Shown piece by piece: positions 51,606 to 60,021 of a stretch of 64,000 nucleotides of DNA (position 1 is its first letter; each line of letters begins with the position of its first letter). The stretch spans positions 1-64,000 of the forward strand of contig JAVBNU010000041.1 of the NCBI GenBank assembly GCA_031551265.1, read 5' to 3'. Position numbers and translations under genes: made by a program. The notes below the pieces were generated by a model. It was not told the origin of the DNA. It did no database searches and was given only the letters and a program-made list of their open reading frames with translations. The DNA comes from JAVBNU01 sp031551265 (lineage in GTDB: Bacteria; Cyanobacteriota; Vampirovibrionia; Gastranaerophilales; Gastranaerophilaceae).

Positions 51606-53519
51606 ATGACATGTAATTTAGGACAATGCTGCGCACAAGAGTTGGATTATCAAAAACAAATGATACATGACGCTCTGATAGCGCTTGGCAAAAAAAATCT
51701 AGCACTGATTGTGCATGGAAACAGTTTCCCTTCATGCGAAGGCAGAAACACAGGATTTGGTTCACCAAATTCTCAAGCAGGGAGAGATTTGATTGATTTT
51801 GCATCGGGAATTTTTAACGCAATCCAACTTGGACCTGCGGGCAAAACAAAAGGTATCGACGCATCACCATACACTGGTACAATTTTTTCTACTAATCCGT
51901 TATTTATTGACCTGGAAAAATTAACATGGGACGAGTGGGGTAATATTTTATCCTGGGATACATACAACAACATTTGTGAAAACAATCCTAACAAAGACAC
52001 AAATCGCACAGCATACTCATATATTTTTGAAGCACAAGAAACAGCATTAAAAGAAGCTTGGTACAGTTTCCGTGACCGTGGCCGTCAGGACTTGAAAGAT
52101 TGGTTCAACTGGTACAAAGGCGAAAACTGGTACTGGATTGAAAAAGATTCAATTTATGAAGCGCTCACTCTTGAGCACGGAAACGACTACTGGAAAAATT
52201 GGGATAGTGAAATTGATAAAAATTTATTCAATCCTAAAAACAAAAAAGAAGAAGCTGCATCAGCAGAAAGATTGAACGAAATTAAATCAAAATATTATGA
52301 CGAAATCGAATACTACGCATTCTGTCAATTCGTAGCATATGTACAAAACGAAAAAACAAAAGAATACGCAGCATCAAAAGGAATCAAAATGATTGCTGAC
52401 AGACAAGTAGCATTCTCAGACAGAGATATCTGGGCTTACCAATCATTGTTCTTAGATGGTTGGATGCTTGGCTGCCCTCCTGACTATTTTACAGAAGATG
52501 GACAAGCTTGGGGCTTCCCTGTTGTTGACCCTAAAAAAATGTTCGACAAAGCCGGCAAATTAGGCGATGCAGGTATCTTACTCAAAAGATTATACAGCAA
52601 AATGTTCAAAGAAAATCCCGGCGGCGTTCGTATTGACCACGTTGTTGGTTTAATCGATCCTTGGGTTTATAAAGTCGGCTGCAAGCCAAGACCTGAAGAA
52701 GGTGCAGGGAGGTTATATTCTTCTCCTGAGCATTCTGAATTATCGAAATATGCAATCGCGAAAAAAGCTAATTTGAATAACGAAGTTGGTTCTGATAAAG
52801 AAAAACGCATTAAAAAATTAAGCGCGGAACAAGTTGAAAAATACGGCTGGTTTCTCAAAAAAATCGTTATCGCTGCAGCTAAAGAAAATGGCTTAACTAA
52901 AGATGCAATTATTTGCGAAGATTTAGGCACAATGACATATCCTGTTTGTCAGGTAATGGCTGATTTGAAACTTCAAGGTATGAGATTAACTCAGTTCGTT
53001 CTTCCTGAGGTTCCTGAGCATCCATATCGCTGCTGCAACATCGAGAAAAAAGTTTGGGCTATGGTTGGCACACACGATAACGAACCAATTGCGATGTGGG
53101 CTGACAAATTAGTAAATACGCACGAAGCGTACTTACACGCGCTCAACTTGGTTGCTGATTTATATCCCGACAAGTCAGAGGAAGAAACTGAAGCAATGAT
53201 TAAACGTCTCACAACTGATAACAAATATTTAACTCAAGTTAAATTGACTGAAATGTTTGCATCAACTGCTGAGAATATTCAAATTTTCTTCACTGATTTC
53301 TTCGGCGTTAAAGAAGTTTATAATATGCCGGGCACATCAGGCGATCACAACTGGTCGTTGAGAATGCCTAACAACTTCGGTGAATATTACTGCAATTCAT
53401 TGTGCGAAGGCAACGGAATAAACCTACCGCAAATACTCGCTTTTGCAATAAAAGCACGCGGCAACAAATTCGCTAAAAAACACGGTGAATTACTCAGCAG
53501 ATTAGAAGAATTTAACTAA
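51606..53519 (+). CDS. malQ: 4-alpha-glucanotransferase (GH77 amylomaltase)
   Basis: A 637-residue GH77 enzyme that transfers alpha-1,4-glucan segments between maltodextrins. The start 51606 is fixed by AGAGGAAT 10 nt upstream. Catalytic regions: RIDHVVGLIDPW (nucleophile Asp), ICEDLGTM (acid/base Glu) and GTHDNEP (transition-state Asp), with SFPSCEGRNTGFGSPNSQAG at the N-terminus. It is longer than Thermus MalQ (500) because of an insert around residues 195-255. With ppdK and the GT5-like gene in the next 10 kb it suggests glucan turnover. A hairpin repeat and terminator follow. Confidence 0.95.
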   Translation: MTCNLGQCCAQELDYQKQMIHDALIALGKKNLALIVHGNSFPSCEGRNTGFGSPNSQAGRDLIDFASGIFNAIQLGPAGKTKGIDASPYTGTIFSTNPLFIDLEKLTWDEWGNILSWDTYNNICENNPNKDTNRTAYSYIFEAQETALKEAWYSFRDRGRQDLKDWFNWYKGENWYWIEKDSIYEALTLEHGNDYWKNWDSEIDKNLFNPKNKKEEAASAERLNEIKSKYYDEIEYYAFCQFVAYVQNEKTKEYAASKGIKMIADRQVAFSDRDIWAYQSLFLDGWMLGCPPDYFTEDGQAWGFPVVDPKKMFDKAGKLGDAGILLKRLYSKMFKENPGGVRIDHVVGLIDPWVYKVGCKPRPEEGAGRLYSSPEHSELSKYAIAKKANLNNEVGSDKEKRIKKLSAEQVEKYGWFLKKIVIAAAKENGLTKDAIICEDLGTMTYPVCQVMADLKLQGMRLTQFVLPEVPEHPYRCCNIEKKVWAMVGTHDNEPIAMWADKLVNTHEAYLHALNLVADLYPDKSEEETEAMIKRLTTDNKYLTQVKLTEMFASTAENIQIFFTDFFGVKEVYNMPGTSGDHNWSLRMPNNFGEYYCNSLCEGNGINLPQILAFAIKARGNKFAKKHGELLSRLEEFN

Positions 53520-53526
53520 GAAATTT

Positions 53527-53549
53527 CGGTGCGTATGACGCACCCTACA
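53527..53549. repeat. Tagged hairpin repeat (GGTGCGT type)
   Basis: GGTGCGT/ACGCACC followed by CTACA, starting 8 nt after the malQ stop. Confidence 0.85.
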
Positions 53550-53564
53550 ATAAAAAATAAACAA

Positions 53565-53597
53565 AAAGAAGTCGACTAAAAACCGGCTTCTTTTTTT
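53565..53597 (+). terminator. Terminator of malQ
   Basis: AAAGAAGTCG/CGGCTTCTTT stem (one G-U), 9-nt loop, then T7. Confidence 0.85.
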
Positions 53598-53728
53598 ATG
53601 TCCTTGCACTAGAAAAAACTATTTTATCGGTTATAATATTAATATAAATATATGTGTCTAAATGTATAAATAATGCCTGATAGTTATGTTTATTTTGTTG
53701 TGGTTATTTTAAGAAAAAGGAGTGCAAA

Positions 53729-53926
53729 ATGGTTATGGGAAGAACATCTTATCATGAGACGATTCATTATTTGAAAAAGCACGCTGAGCATAAAGCTTCT
53801 GAATCCGATTCATTTTCTGCAAGTATTTCACCAAAAATAAAAAAATTCATTCAACACAGAAAAGAAAAACGTGCGCAATTTTTAGAATCAATCAAAAAAC
53901 TGTTTCTGGGCTCGTTCGCTACGTAG
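53729..53926 (+). CDS. Small basic hypothetical protein (65 aa)
   Basis: Not recognised. AAGGAG lies 7 nt before the ATG. His/Lys-rich, amphipathic and helical (HYLKKHAEHKASES, KIKKFIQHRKEKRAQFLESIKK), no signal peptide. The good ribosome-binding site and separate upstream region support a real gene. A tagged hairpin follows. Confidence 0.6.
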   Translation: MVMGRTSYHETIHYLKKHAEHKASESDSFSASISPKIKKFIQHRKEKRAQFLESIKKLFLGSFAT

Positions 53927-53941
53927 ACAAGAAAAACAAAC

Positions 53942-53963
53942 TGTAGGGTGCGTCCCACGCACC
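53942..53963. repeat. Tagged hairpin repeat (GGTGCGT type)
   Basis: TGTAG tag, GGTGCGT/ACGCACC; starts 16 nt after the preceding stop. Confidence 0.85.
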
Positions 53964-53997
53964 GATATACAATAGTTGTTGAAGAAACCCAAACAAA

Positions 53998-55692
53998 TTA
54001 AACTGATGGTATCGAAATTATAAATTCCGAGCCTTTTTTGAGTGTGCTTTTTACTTCAATTTTCCCGTTGTGTTTTTCAATAATTTTATACGTAATTGCG
54101 AGCCCGATTCCTGTGCCGATGCCAACGCCTTTTGTCGTGAATCCGATATTAAAAATATTATTTTTTGTATTTTCATCCATACCGCAGCCTGTGTCTTTTA
54201 TTGAGACAATTAAATTTGATTTTTTATAGTCGGTTGATATGGTAATTTTCCCTTTTCCTTCAATACTTTGACAAGCATTAATAAGTATGTTCATGAACAC
54301 TTGATTCAGCATATTCGGGTAGCATTTTATCAGTGGAATTTTTTTATAATTTTTGATAATTTCGATACGATTTTTTGTCTCGTGTTGAATCAAATTCAGC
54401 GTCAAATCAAGTTCGTGATTTATGTCCGTTTCTTGCAATTCAGCCTCATCTAATCTGACAAATTTTTTCAGTGAATTTACGATTTTTGTAATGCGATTAA
54501 TCGCTTCTGCATCGATTGAATTTATGTTTTTCATCATATCAAGATAATTCTGATATTTTTTCTGAGTTTCAGGCTCAAATTTTTCCATCATTTTTTTGAT
54601 AATTGCATTGTTCGCATTAATCGAACCGATTGGCGTGTTAATTTCATGCGCAACCCCTGCTACCAGCTGACCGAGTGACGCCATTTTTTCTGTGTTAATA
54701 AGTTGCAGTTGAGTTTCTCTTAACTCTTTCAAAGTTTTTTCTAATTCTAAATTTTTATCATTTAATTGTTTAAATAATGAAGCTTGCATAATCTCAGTAG
54801 CAAGCTGAGTCGAAATCGCCTCAAGCACGTCAGTAATAGATTTCAAGCCGGTCTTTTGTTTCGTAAATATCACAATTACACCAAAAAATTCATTCGTTGA
54901 ATAAATCGGAATCAAAATTCTATTTACGGGCGTTTTATAATTCGTCGATGAATTATCGTACTCTTTTAGACAACTTGAAATATCGTATTTTTTTGAGGAA
55001 GTTATTTTCTGTATTGAATCATCAAATTTAATAATTTTACCAACTAATTTTTTATTCTCCATAGGATAAATTTGCTTAATCAAAAAATCCTCATCAGCCG
55101 GCACAGCATAATAGCCTTTGAACCCCCCGACCAGCTCCAACAATTCTTTCAAGGCAGTGTTAATAATTACATCAAGTTTCATTGAGTGACGAATTTGGTG
55201 TGAAATTTTATTTATCAGTGACATTTTGACAGCCTGATCTCTTGCTGTTTGTTCAAGCTGCATAAATCTTTTGTGTTTACTTTGCACAGCCGAACATTCC
55301 TTGCTCAAATTATCAAATTCATTTTTCAGCTTTATATATCGAGTTTGGTAAGTAACATTCTTGAATAAAAAAACTGTGTTCTTGCCCGATTTATACGCGC
55401 CTAACTCAAAGTTAAAAAGCTCATTCACATGGTCCTGATAAGTGACGAACGCAGAAAAATCACAACAGGATTCGATAGCCGCAAACATCGGCGTGTACTT
55501 CGTAATATCCGCATTATCCAAAACACAAACATCAAAGTTAAAATTGTGCTGGAATTTTTTTATCGACGTGATTTTGCCAAAAGTTTCATCGAAAGTACAA
55601 TTTGAAAAAACAGCCTTCAAATCTGAATTTACGACAAGCACGGGCACATTTATTTTTTTATAAAAATCTAACTCTTTACTCAACATAGTCAT
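53998..55692 (-). CDS. Soluble sensor histidine kinase (PAS, GAF-like, HisKA, HATPase)
   Basis: About 564 residues. An N-terminal PAS-like region (residues 8-115, VPVLVVNSDLKAVFSNC) is followed by a GAF-like segment (about 170-310), a coiled coil (NLELEKTLKELRETQLQL), HisKA with the phosphorylated His in GVAHEINTPIGSINANNAI, and HATPase_c: NQVFMNILINACQSI (N box), DTGCGMD (G1) and GIGTGIGLAI (G2). No membrane helices, so it senses a cytoplasmic signal. ATG at 55692 is used; an upstream TTG and a later ATG are possible, and no Shine-Dalgarno is seen. It is divergent from smpB with about 50 nt between the starts. Its response regulator is not in the window. Confidence 0.88.
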   Translation of the reverse strand: MTMLSKELDFYKKINVPVLVVNSDLKAVFSNCTFDETFGKITSIKKFQHNFNFDVCVLDNADITKYTPMFAAIESCCDFSAFVTYQDHVNELFNFELGAYKSGKNTVFLFKNVTYQTRYIKLKNEFDNLSKECSAVQSKHKRFMQLEQTARDQAVKMSLINKISHQIRHSMKLDVIINTALKELLELVGGFKGYYAVPADEDFLIKQIYPMENKKLVGKIIKFDDSIQKITSSKKYDISSCLKEYDNSSTNYKTPVNRILIPIYSTNEFFGVIVIFTKQKTGLKSITDVLEAISTQLATEIMQASLFKQLNDKNLELEKTLKELRETQLQLINTEKMASLGQLVAGVAHEINTPIGSINANNAIIKKMMEKFEPETQKKYQNYLDMMKNINSIDAEAINRITKIVNSLKKFVRLDEAELQETDINHELDLTLNLIQHETKNRIEIIKNYKKIPLIKCYPNMLNQVFMNILINACQSIEGKGKITISTDYKKSNLIVSIKDTGCGMDENTKNNIFNIGFTTKGVGIGTGIGLAITYKIIEKHNGKIEVKSTLKKGSEFIISIPSV

Positions 55693-55729
55693 AGCGTACA
55701 ACTAAAATTACTTTTTGTCGATTTTGTAA

Positions 55730-55735
55730 TATAAT
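55730..55735 (+). promoter_or_regulatory. -10 box of smpB, leaderless arrangement
   Basis: TATAAT ends 6 nt before the ATG at 55742; no Shine-Dalgarno is present. Confidence 0.65.
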
Positions 55736-55741
55736 GCATCT

Positions 55742-56191
55742 ATGGGCAGAAAAGTAATCACAACGAATAAAAAAGCTTATCATGACTATCTGTTGTTCGA
55801 AAAATACACGGCAGGGATAGTCCTGACCGGCACTGAAATAAAATCAATCCGCAAAGGCGGCGTGAACCTGAAAGACAGCTTCGCAAAAATAGACGATATG
55901 GAAATATTTTTGTACAATTGCCACATCAGCCCTTATGAGCAGGGTAATCGTTATAACCAAGAGCCCGAGCGCGTACGCAAGCTTTTACTCAACAAAAACG
56001 AAATCCTGAAAATATTGGGAAAAATCAAAAAAGAAAACTACACATTAATTCCCTTGCAATTATTCCTCGAGAACGGCTGGGCAAAGCTGGAAATAGCGCT
56101 TGCAAAAGGTAAAAAACTTCATGACAAGCGCGAAGATATTGCCAAAAAATCAGCCCAACGCGATATCCAACGCTCGACGCGTAATTATTAA
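55742..56191 (+). CDS. smpB: SsrA-binding protein SmpB
   Basis: A 149-residue trans-translation factor that delivers tmRNA to stalled ribosomes. Signatures: NKKAYHDYLLFEKYTAGIVLTGTEIKSIRKGGVNLKDSF (split), HISPYEQGNRYN, RVRKLLLNKNEI and the basic C-terminal tail KLHDKREDIAKKSAQRDIQRS. Length is standard. It is probably a leaderless mRNA. No tmRNA gene is visible next to it. It converges with a small minus-strand ORF. Confidence 0.97.
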   Translation: MGRKVITTNKKAYHDYLLFEKYTAGIVLTGTEIKSIRKGGVNLKDSFAKIDDMEIFLYNCHISPYEQGNRYNQEPERVRKLLLNKNEILKILGKIKKENYTLIPLQLFLENGWAKLEIALAKGKKLHDKREDIAKKSAQRDIQRSTRNY

Positions 56192-56196
56192 CAGGC

Positions 56197-56364
56197 TTAT
56201 TTATCTGTAATTTGATTTAAAAGAGTTTGCAAATCTCCCAAAGTTTTTTTAATGTGTTTTTTGAACGAATGAAAAATTAAATCAACACATTCCTCAAAAT
56301 CCTGTAAGCGTTCAATATTGTGCTGCAAAGTTTTGATGGTCAAATTTTTTTTTGTTGCTCTCAT
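56197..56364 (-). CDS. Small coiled-coil hypothetical protein (55 aa)
   Basis: Not recognised. Start ATG with GAGG 8 nt upstream; begins MRATKKNLTIKTLQHNIERL and ends NQITDK. One amphipathic helix dominates with heptad-like Leu/Ile/Phe positions. The stop is 6 nt from the smpB stop on the other strand. Good ribosome-binding site and compact placement support expression. It also lies near small XRE regulators. Confidence 0.5.
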   Translation of the reverse strand: MRATKKNLTIKTLQHNIERLQDFEECVDLIFHSFKKHIKKTLGDLQTLLNQITDK

Positions 56365-56388
56365 CCTTTATTCCTCAAATTTTATTTT

Positions 56389-56414
56389 CGGTGGACAAGT
56401 ATGTCCACCCTACA
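56389..56414. repeat. Tagged hairpin repeat (GGTGGAC type)
   Basis: GGTGGAC/GTCCACC around AAGTAT, followed by CTACA. It lies between the divergent small ORF and XRE gene. Confidence 0.85.
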
Positions 56415-56441
56415 GTATCTTTAGCCTATTGCGAATTGGCA

Positions 56442-56470
56442 ATGACTTTTACTTCAGAATATCACATAAT
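56442..56470 (+). promoter_or_regulatory. Promoter of the first XRE gene, leaderless arrangement
   Basis: ATGACT, 17-nt spacer, CATAAT; the -10 ends 7 nt before the ATG at 56478. Confidence 0.55.
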
Positions 56471-56477
56471 TGCGAAT

Positions 56478-56693
56478 ATGCAATACAAACATTTAGGAAA
56501 ATATATCAGAAATAAAAGAATTAAAGCAGGGCATACATTAAACAAATTTGCCTTTGAGATTGCAATGGAACCTGCAACTTTAAGCAGGATAGAAAATTTA
56601 AAACTTGCTGTTAAAATAGACTCTCTAATAAAAATAGCCTCTGGATTTAAACTGTCTCCTGCTGAGTTTTTGACCGAATTTGAACAAAAGTAA
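56478..56693 (+). CDS. Small XRE-family HTH regulator (71 aa)
   Basis: A stand-alone helix-turn-helix protein: LGKYIRNKRIKAGHTLNKFAFEIAMEPATLSRIENLKLA covers the five-helix Cro/CI fold (split here about residues 5-45), with recognition helix EPATLSRIE. Autoregulatory or partner-linked DNA binding is expected. The start 56478 matches the domain boundary and the -10 position; the frame is open further upstream but there is no ribosome-binding site. No toxin gene follows it directly. Confidence 0.85.
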   Translation: MQYKHLGKYIRNKRIKAGHTLNKFAFEIAMEPATLSRIENLKLAVKIDSLIKIASGFKLSPAEFLTEFEQK

Positions 56694-56700
56694 TTATCTT

Positions 56701-56754
56701 TTGGTGGGCTGGCGAGCCAACCCTACAGCCTATTGGTGGGTTAGGGAACCCACC
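56701..56754. repeat. Two tagged hairpin repeats
   Basis: An imperfect GGTGGGCT...AGCCAACCCTACA hairpin starts 8 nt after the XRE stop, followed by a perfect GGTGGGTT/AACCCACC hairpin. Confidence 0.8.
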
Positions 56755-56804
56755 TTACTATTTTTTAGGTGATAATTATACCCGTTTATTATAAATTTAA
56801 CATT

Positions 56805-56810
56805 TACAAT
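56805..56810 (+). promoter_or_regulatory. -10 box of the second XRE gene, leaderless arrangement
   Basis: TACAAT ends 6 nt before the ATG at 56817; no Shine-Dalgarno. Confidence 0.5.
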
Positions 56811-56816
56811 AATAAG

Positions 56817-57113
56817 ATGCAAGAAAATAATAAACAAAAGAAAAAAGAATTAGCAAATGCTTTAGCTATAGCTGTGAAAGAACTAAGGTTATCAACTAAA
56901 AAATCGGTCTACGCATTTACCAATGAAGTTGATATAACTAAAGCTACAATTTTGCGTGCTGAAAAAGCGGTTCTAGACCCGCAGCTCTCTACATTTTGTC
57001 GAATTGCGAACGCATTCAATTTAAAGCCTTCCGAGCTTATGAGCATGGTTGAATCTGAGTTGCCCGAAGGTTGGAATTTTATCGACGACGCGCCGTTGCA
57101 TTCTGAAAAATAA
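56817..57113 (+). CDS. XRE-family HTH regulator (98 aa)
   Basis: HTH domain within residues about 15-75: LAIAVKELRLSTKKSVYAFTNEVDITKATILRAEKA, with a C-terminal tail of 25 residues (ELPEGWNFIDDAPLHSEK). The helix-turn-helix is clear, though SxxTI replaces the usual SQxTIS. The start is chosen at 56817 by the -10 position. It precedes ppdK by about 100 nt, and whether it regulates ppdK is unknown. Confidence 0.8.
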   Translation: MQENNKQKKKELANALAIAVKELRLSTKKSVYAFTNEVDITKATILRAEKAVLDPQLSTFCRIANAFNLKPSELMSMVESELPEGWNFIDDAPLHSEK

Positions 57114-57139
57114 TTTTATCCAAAACACCCTAAAACTCT

Positions 57140-57168
57140 TTGTTTTAAAAGTATGTTCATGATACTGT
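57140..57168 (+). promoter_or_regulatory. Candidate ppdK promoter
   Basis: TTGTTT, 17-nt spacer, TACTGT. It gives a leader of about 45 nt with a good GGAGAG ribosome-binding site. Confidence 0.4.
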
Positions 57169-57219
57169 TGATATGCAATTAATTAAAAATTTGAATGTCA
57201 GATAAAAAAGGAGAGAATT

Positions 57220-59886
57220 ATGGCAGAAAAACGTGTATGGCTTTTCAAGGAAGGTAACACTTCAATGAAAAACCTTTTGGGTGGTAAGGGTGCGAACCTT
57301 GCAGAGATGACCAATGCAGGCTTACCTGTACCTCCGGGATTGACCATTACAACTGAGACTTGTATGGAATACATTGATAACGGAAACAAAATGCCTGAAG
57401 GCTTGATGGATGACGTAAGAACTGCATTAGCAAACGTTGAGCAGCAAACAGGTAAAAAATTCGGCGATACTGAAAACCCACTTTTAGTTTCAGTACGTTC
57501 CGGCGCAAGATTATCAATGCCAGGTATGATGGAAACTGTATTAAACTTTGGTTTAAACGATTCTACACTTCAAGGTATGCTTAAATTAACAGGCAATGAA
57601 AGATTTGTATATGACAGCTACAGAAGATTTTTAACAATGTTCGGCTCAGTTGTTCTTGATATTGAAAGAGAACACTTTGAGCACATTTTAGATCAAGTAA
57701 AAGCTAAAGAAGGCGTTAAATTAGATACAGATGTTTCTATTGATGGTTTAAAATCATTAATTCCTGCTTACAAAGAATTAATTCAAAAAGAAACAGGAAA
57801 ACCATTCCCACAAGATCCATATGAACAGCTACAAGCAGCAATCGAAGCTGTATTCAGCTCTTGGAATATTCCACGTGCGGTAGCTTACCGTAATCACTAC
57901 AAAATCGACCACAGATACGGTACAGCTGTTAACGTACAAACAATGGTATTCGGCAACATGGGTAACGACTCTGCTACAGGCGTTTCGTTCACAAGAAACC
58001 CATCTACAGGCGAAAACTTATTCTACGGTGAGTATTTAACAAACGCCCAGGGTGAGGACGTTGTAGCCGGTATCAGAACTCCAAAACAAATCGCTGAACT
58101 TGCAACTGAAATGCCTGAATTATACCAACAATACGTAGGTATCGCGAAAAAATTGGAAAACCACTACAAAGATATTCAGGATATGGAATTCACAATTGAG
58201 CGTGGCACATTATATATTCTTCAAACAAGAAACGGCAAAAGAACTGCAGCCGCTGCTGTAAGAATCGCTGTTGAAATGGCTGAAGAAGGAACTATTTCAA
58301 AAGAAAGAGCAATCGAATTAGTTGATCCTTATCAATTATACCAATTATTGCTACCAAGCTTTGACCCTGCAGCTAAGAAAACGGCTAAAAAAATCGGCTC
58401 AGGCTTAGCAGCTTCACCTGGTGCGGCTGTTGGTAAAGTTATTTTCAATACTGATGAAGCAGCAGAACGCGGCACGGCCGGCGAAAAAGTTATCTTGGTA
58501 AGAATCGAAACTTGCCCTGATGACATTCACGGTATGATTGCGGCTCAGGGTGTATTGACGCTTCGCGGCGGTATGACATCACACGCAGCTGTTGTTGCAA
58601 AAGGTATGGGTAAACCATGTATCGCAGGTGCTGAAGATTTAAGAATCGATCTTAAAAATGAAACACTTACCACAACTGATGGGACAGTATACAGAAAAGG
58701 CGATATTATTTCGTTAGACGGTGGTACCGGCGAAATTATGGAAGGCTCTATTCATACAATCGAACCTGAAATGGATGACAATTTCGCAAAATTGTTCCAA
58801 TGGGTTGATGAAACTAAAAAACTAGAAGTAAGAGCAAACGCTGATACGCCTCAAGACGTTGCTAACGCAGTTGAGTTGGGTGCTAAAGGTGTTGGTTTAT
58901 GCCGTACAGAGCATATGTTTATGGATCCTGACAGATTACCTGTTGTGCAAGAAATGATTGTTGCAGGTACTCCTGAGGCTCGTAGAAACGCTTTAGACAA
59001 ATTATTGCCAATGCAATATGGTGACTTCAAAGCTATGTTCAAAGCATTGAACGGTATGCCTATGACAATCAGGTTGTTAGACCCTCCATTGCATGAATTC
59101 TTGCCTTCAAAAGAAGACTTGATTGCAAAAGTTGCTGTGGGCAAAGCGCTAAATCAAGATGTTTCTAAAGATGAAGAAATGCTTCACATCGTTGAAGGTC
59201 TTTCTGAGTCTAACCCGATGATGGGCTTGAGAGGCTGCAGACTTGGCTTAACATATCCTGAAATCAACGAAATGCAAGTAAGAGCAATCTTTGAAGCAGC
59301 TTGCGATTGCGCTAACGAAGGTTTAAGCGTTAAACCTGAAATCATGATACCTCTTATCAGCCACGTGAACGAGCTTAAAGAAGCAAGAACAGTTCTTGAG
59401 CGCGTTGCTAAAGAAGTTATGGCTGAAAAAGGTACAAACATTGATTATATGTTTGGTACAATGATTGAGATTCCTCGTGCAGCTATAACAGCTGACCAGG
59501 TTGCTGAGTATGCAGAGTTCTTCTCATTCGGCACTAATGACTTAACACAAATGACTTTTGGCTTCTCACGTGATGATGCTGAAGGTAAATTTTTAAGTAA
59601 TTACGTGGACCAAAAAATCCTTCCGTCGAATCCGTTCGAAACGCTTGACCAAGAAGGCGTCGGACAGTTAATGAAAATTTGTTTAGACAAAGCATTACCT
59701 GTACGTCCTAACTTGAAACGCGGTATCTGCGGTGAGCACGGTGGCGACCCTGAATCAGTTAAATTCTGTCACAGAATTGGCTTGAACTACGTTTCTTGCT
59801 CACCATTCAGAGTTCCACAAGCTAGACTGGCTGCGGCTCAAGCTGTACTTGAAGAAAAAAGCGGCAGTGTTCTCTGCACACACTAA
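57220..59886 (+). CDS. ppdK: Pyruvate, phosphate dikinase
   Basis: An 888-residue enzyme interconverting pyruvate, ATP and Pi with PEP, AMP and PPi. N-terminal ATP-grasp (GGKGANLAEM, VSVRSGARLSMPGMMETVLN), central phosphohistidine domain with His in LRGGMTSHAAVVAKGMGKPC, and PEP-binding TIM barrel with CRTEHMF, FGTNDLTQMTFGFSRDD and GICGEHGGDP. Length and order are those of bacterial PPDK. AAAAGGAGAG precedes the ATG. Codon choice appears skewed, as in highly expressed genes. With malQ it suggests a PPi-linked glycolysis/gluconeogenesis; a PPDK regulatory protein is not in the window. Confidence 0.98.
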   Translation: MAEKRVWLFKEGNTSMKNLLGGKGANLAEMTNAGLPVPPGLTITTETCMEYIDNGNKMPEGLMDDVRTALANVEQQTGKKFGDTENPLLVSVRSGARLSMPGMMETVLNFGLNDSTLQGMLKLTGNERFVYDSYRRFLTMFGSVVLDIEREHFEHILDQVKAKEGVKLDTDVSIDGLKSLIPAYKELIQKETGKPFPQDPYEQLQAAIEAVFSSWNIPRAVAYRNHYKIDHRYGTAVNVQTMVFGNMGNDSATGVSFTRNPSTGENLFYGEYLTNAQGEDVVAGIRTPKQIAELATEMPELYQQYVGIAKKLENHYKDIQDMEFTIERGTLYILQTRNGKRTAAAAVRIAVEMAEEGTISKERAIELVDPYQLYQLLLPSFDPAAKKTAKKIGSGLAASPGAAVGKVIFNTDEAAERGTAGEKVILVRIETCPDDIHGMIAAQGVLTLRGGMTSHAAVVAKGMGKPCIAGAEDLRIDLKNETLTTTDGTVYRKGDIISLDGGTGEIMEGSIHTIEPEMDDNFAKLFQWVDETKKLEVRANADTPQDVANAVELGAKGVGLCRTEHMFMDPDRLPVVQEMIVAGTPEARRNALDKLLPMQYGDFKAMFKALNGMPMTIRLLDPPLHEFLPSKEDLIAKVAVGKALNQDVSKDEEMLHIVEGLSESNPMMGLRGCRLGLTYPEINEMQVRAIFEAACDCANEGLSVKPEIMIPLISHVNELKEARTVLERVAKEVMAEKGTNIDYMFGTMIEIPRAAITADQVAEYAEFFSFGTNDLTQMTFGFSRDDAEGKFLSNYVDQKILPSNPFETLDQEGVGQLMKICLDKALPVRPNLKRGICGEHGGDPESVKFCHRIGLNYVSCSPFRVPQARLAAAQAVLEEKSGSVLCTH

Positions 59887-59891
59887 TCATT

Positions 59892-59914
59892 CGGTGCGTG
59901 GGACGCACCCTACA
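59892..59914. repeat. Tagged hairpin repeat (GGTGCGT type)
   Basis: GGTGCGT/ACGCACC followed by CTACA, starting 6 nt after the ppdK stop. Confidence 0.85.
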
Positions 59915-59922
59915 TATATAAG

Positions 59923-59956
59923 AAAGAGGCTGATTTTTAATCAGTCTCTTTTTATT
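59923..59956 (+). terminator. Terminator of ppdK
   Basis: AAAGAGGCTGA/TCAGTCTCTTT stem (one G-U), 7-nt loop, T-rich tail. Confidence 0.88.
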
Positions 59957-60021
59957 TTACTTATTGTCCTTGAGGGAAGAGCTGAAAGCTCGACGAAGCA
60001 ATCCAGTAATTAATGCTTGAT

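Noticed and set aside
56318..56515. 65-aa plus-strand ORF upstream of the XRE gene
   Set aside because: It runs through a hairpin repeat and opposite the small minus-strand ORF, without a ribosome-binding site.
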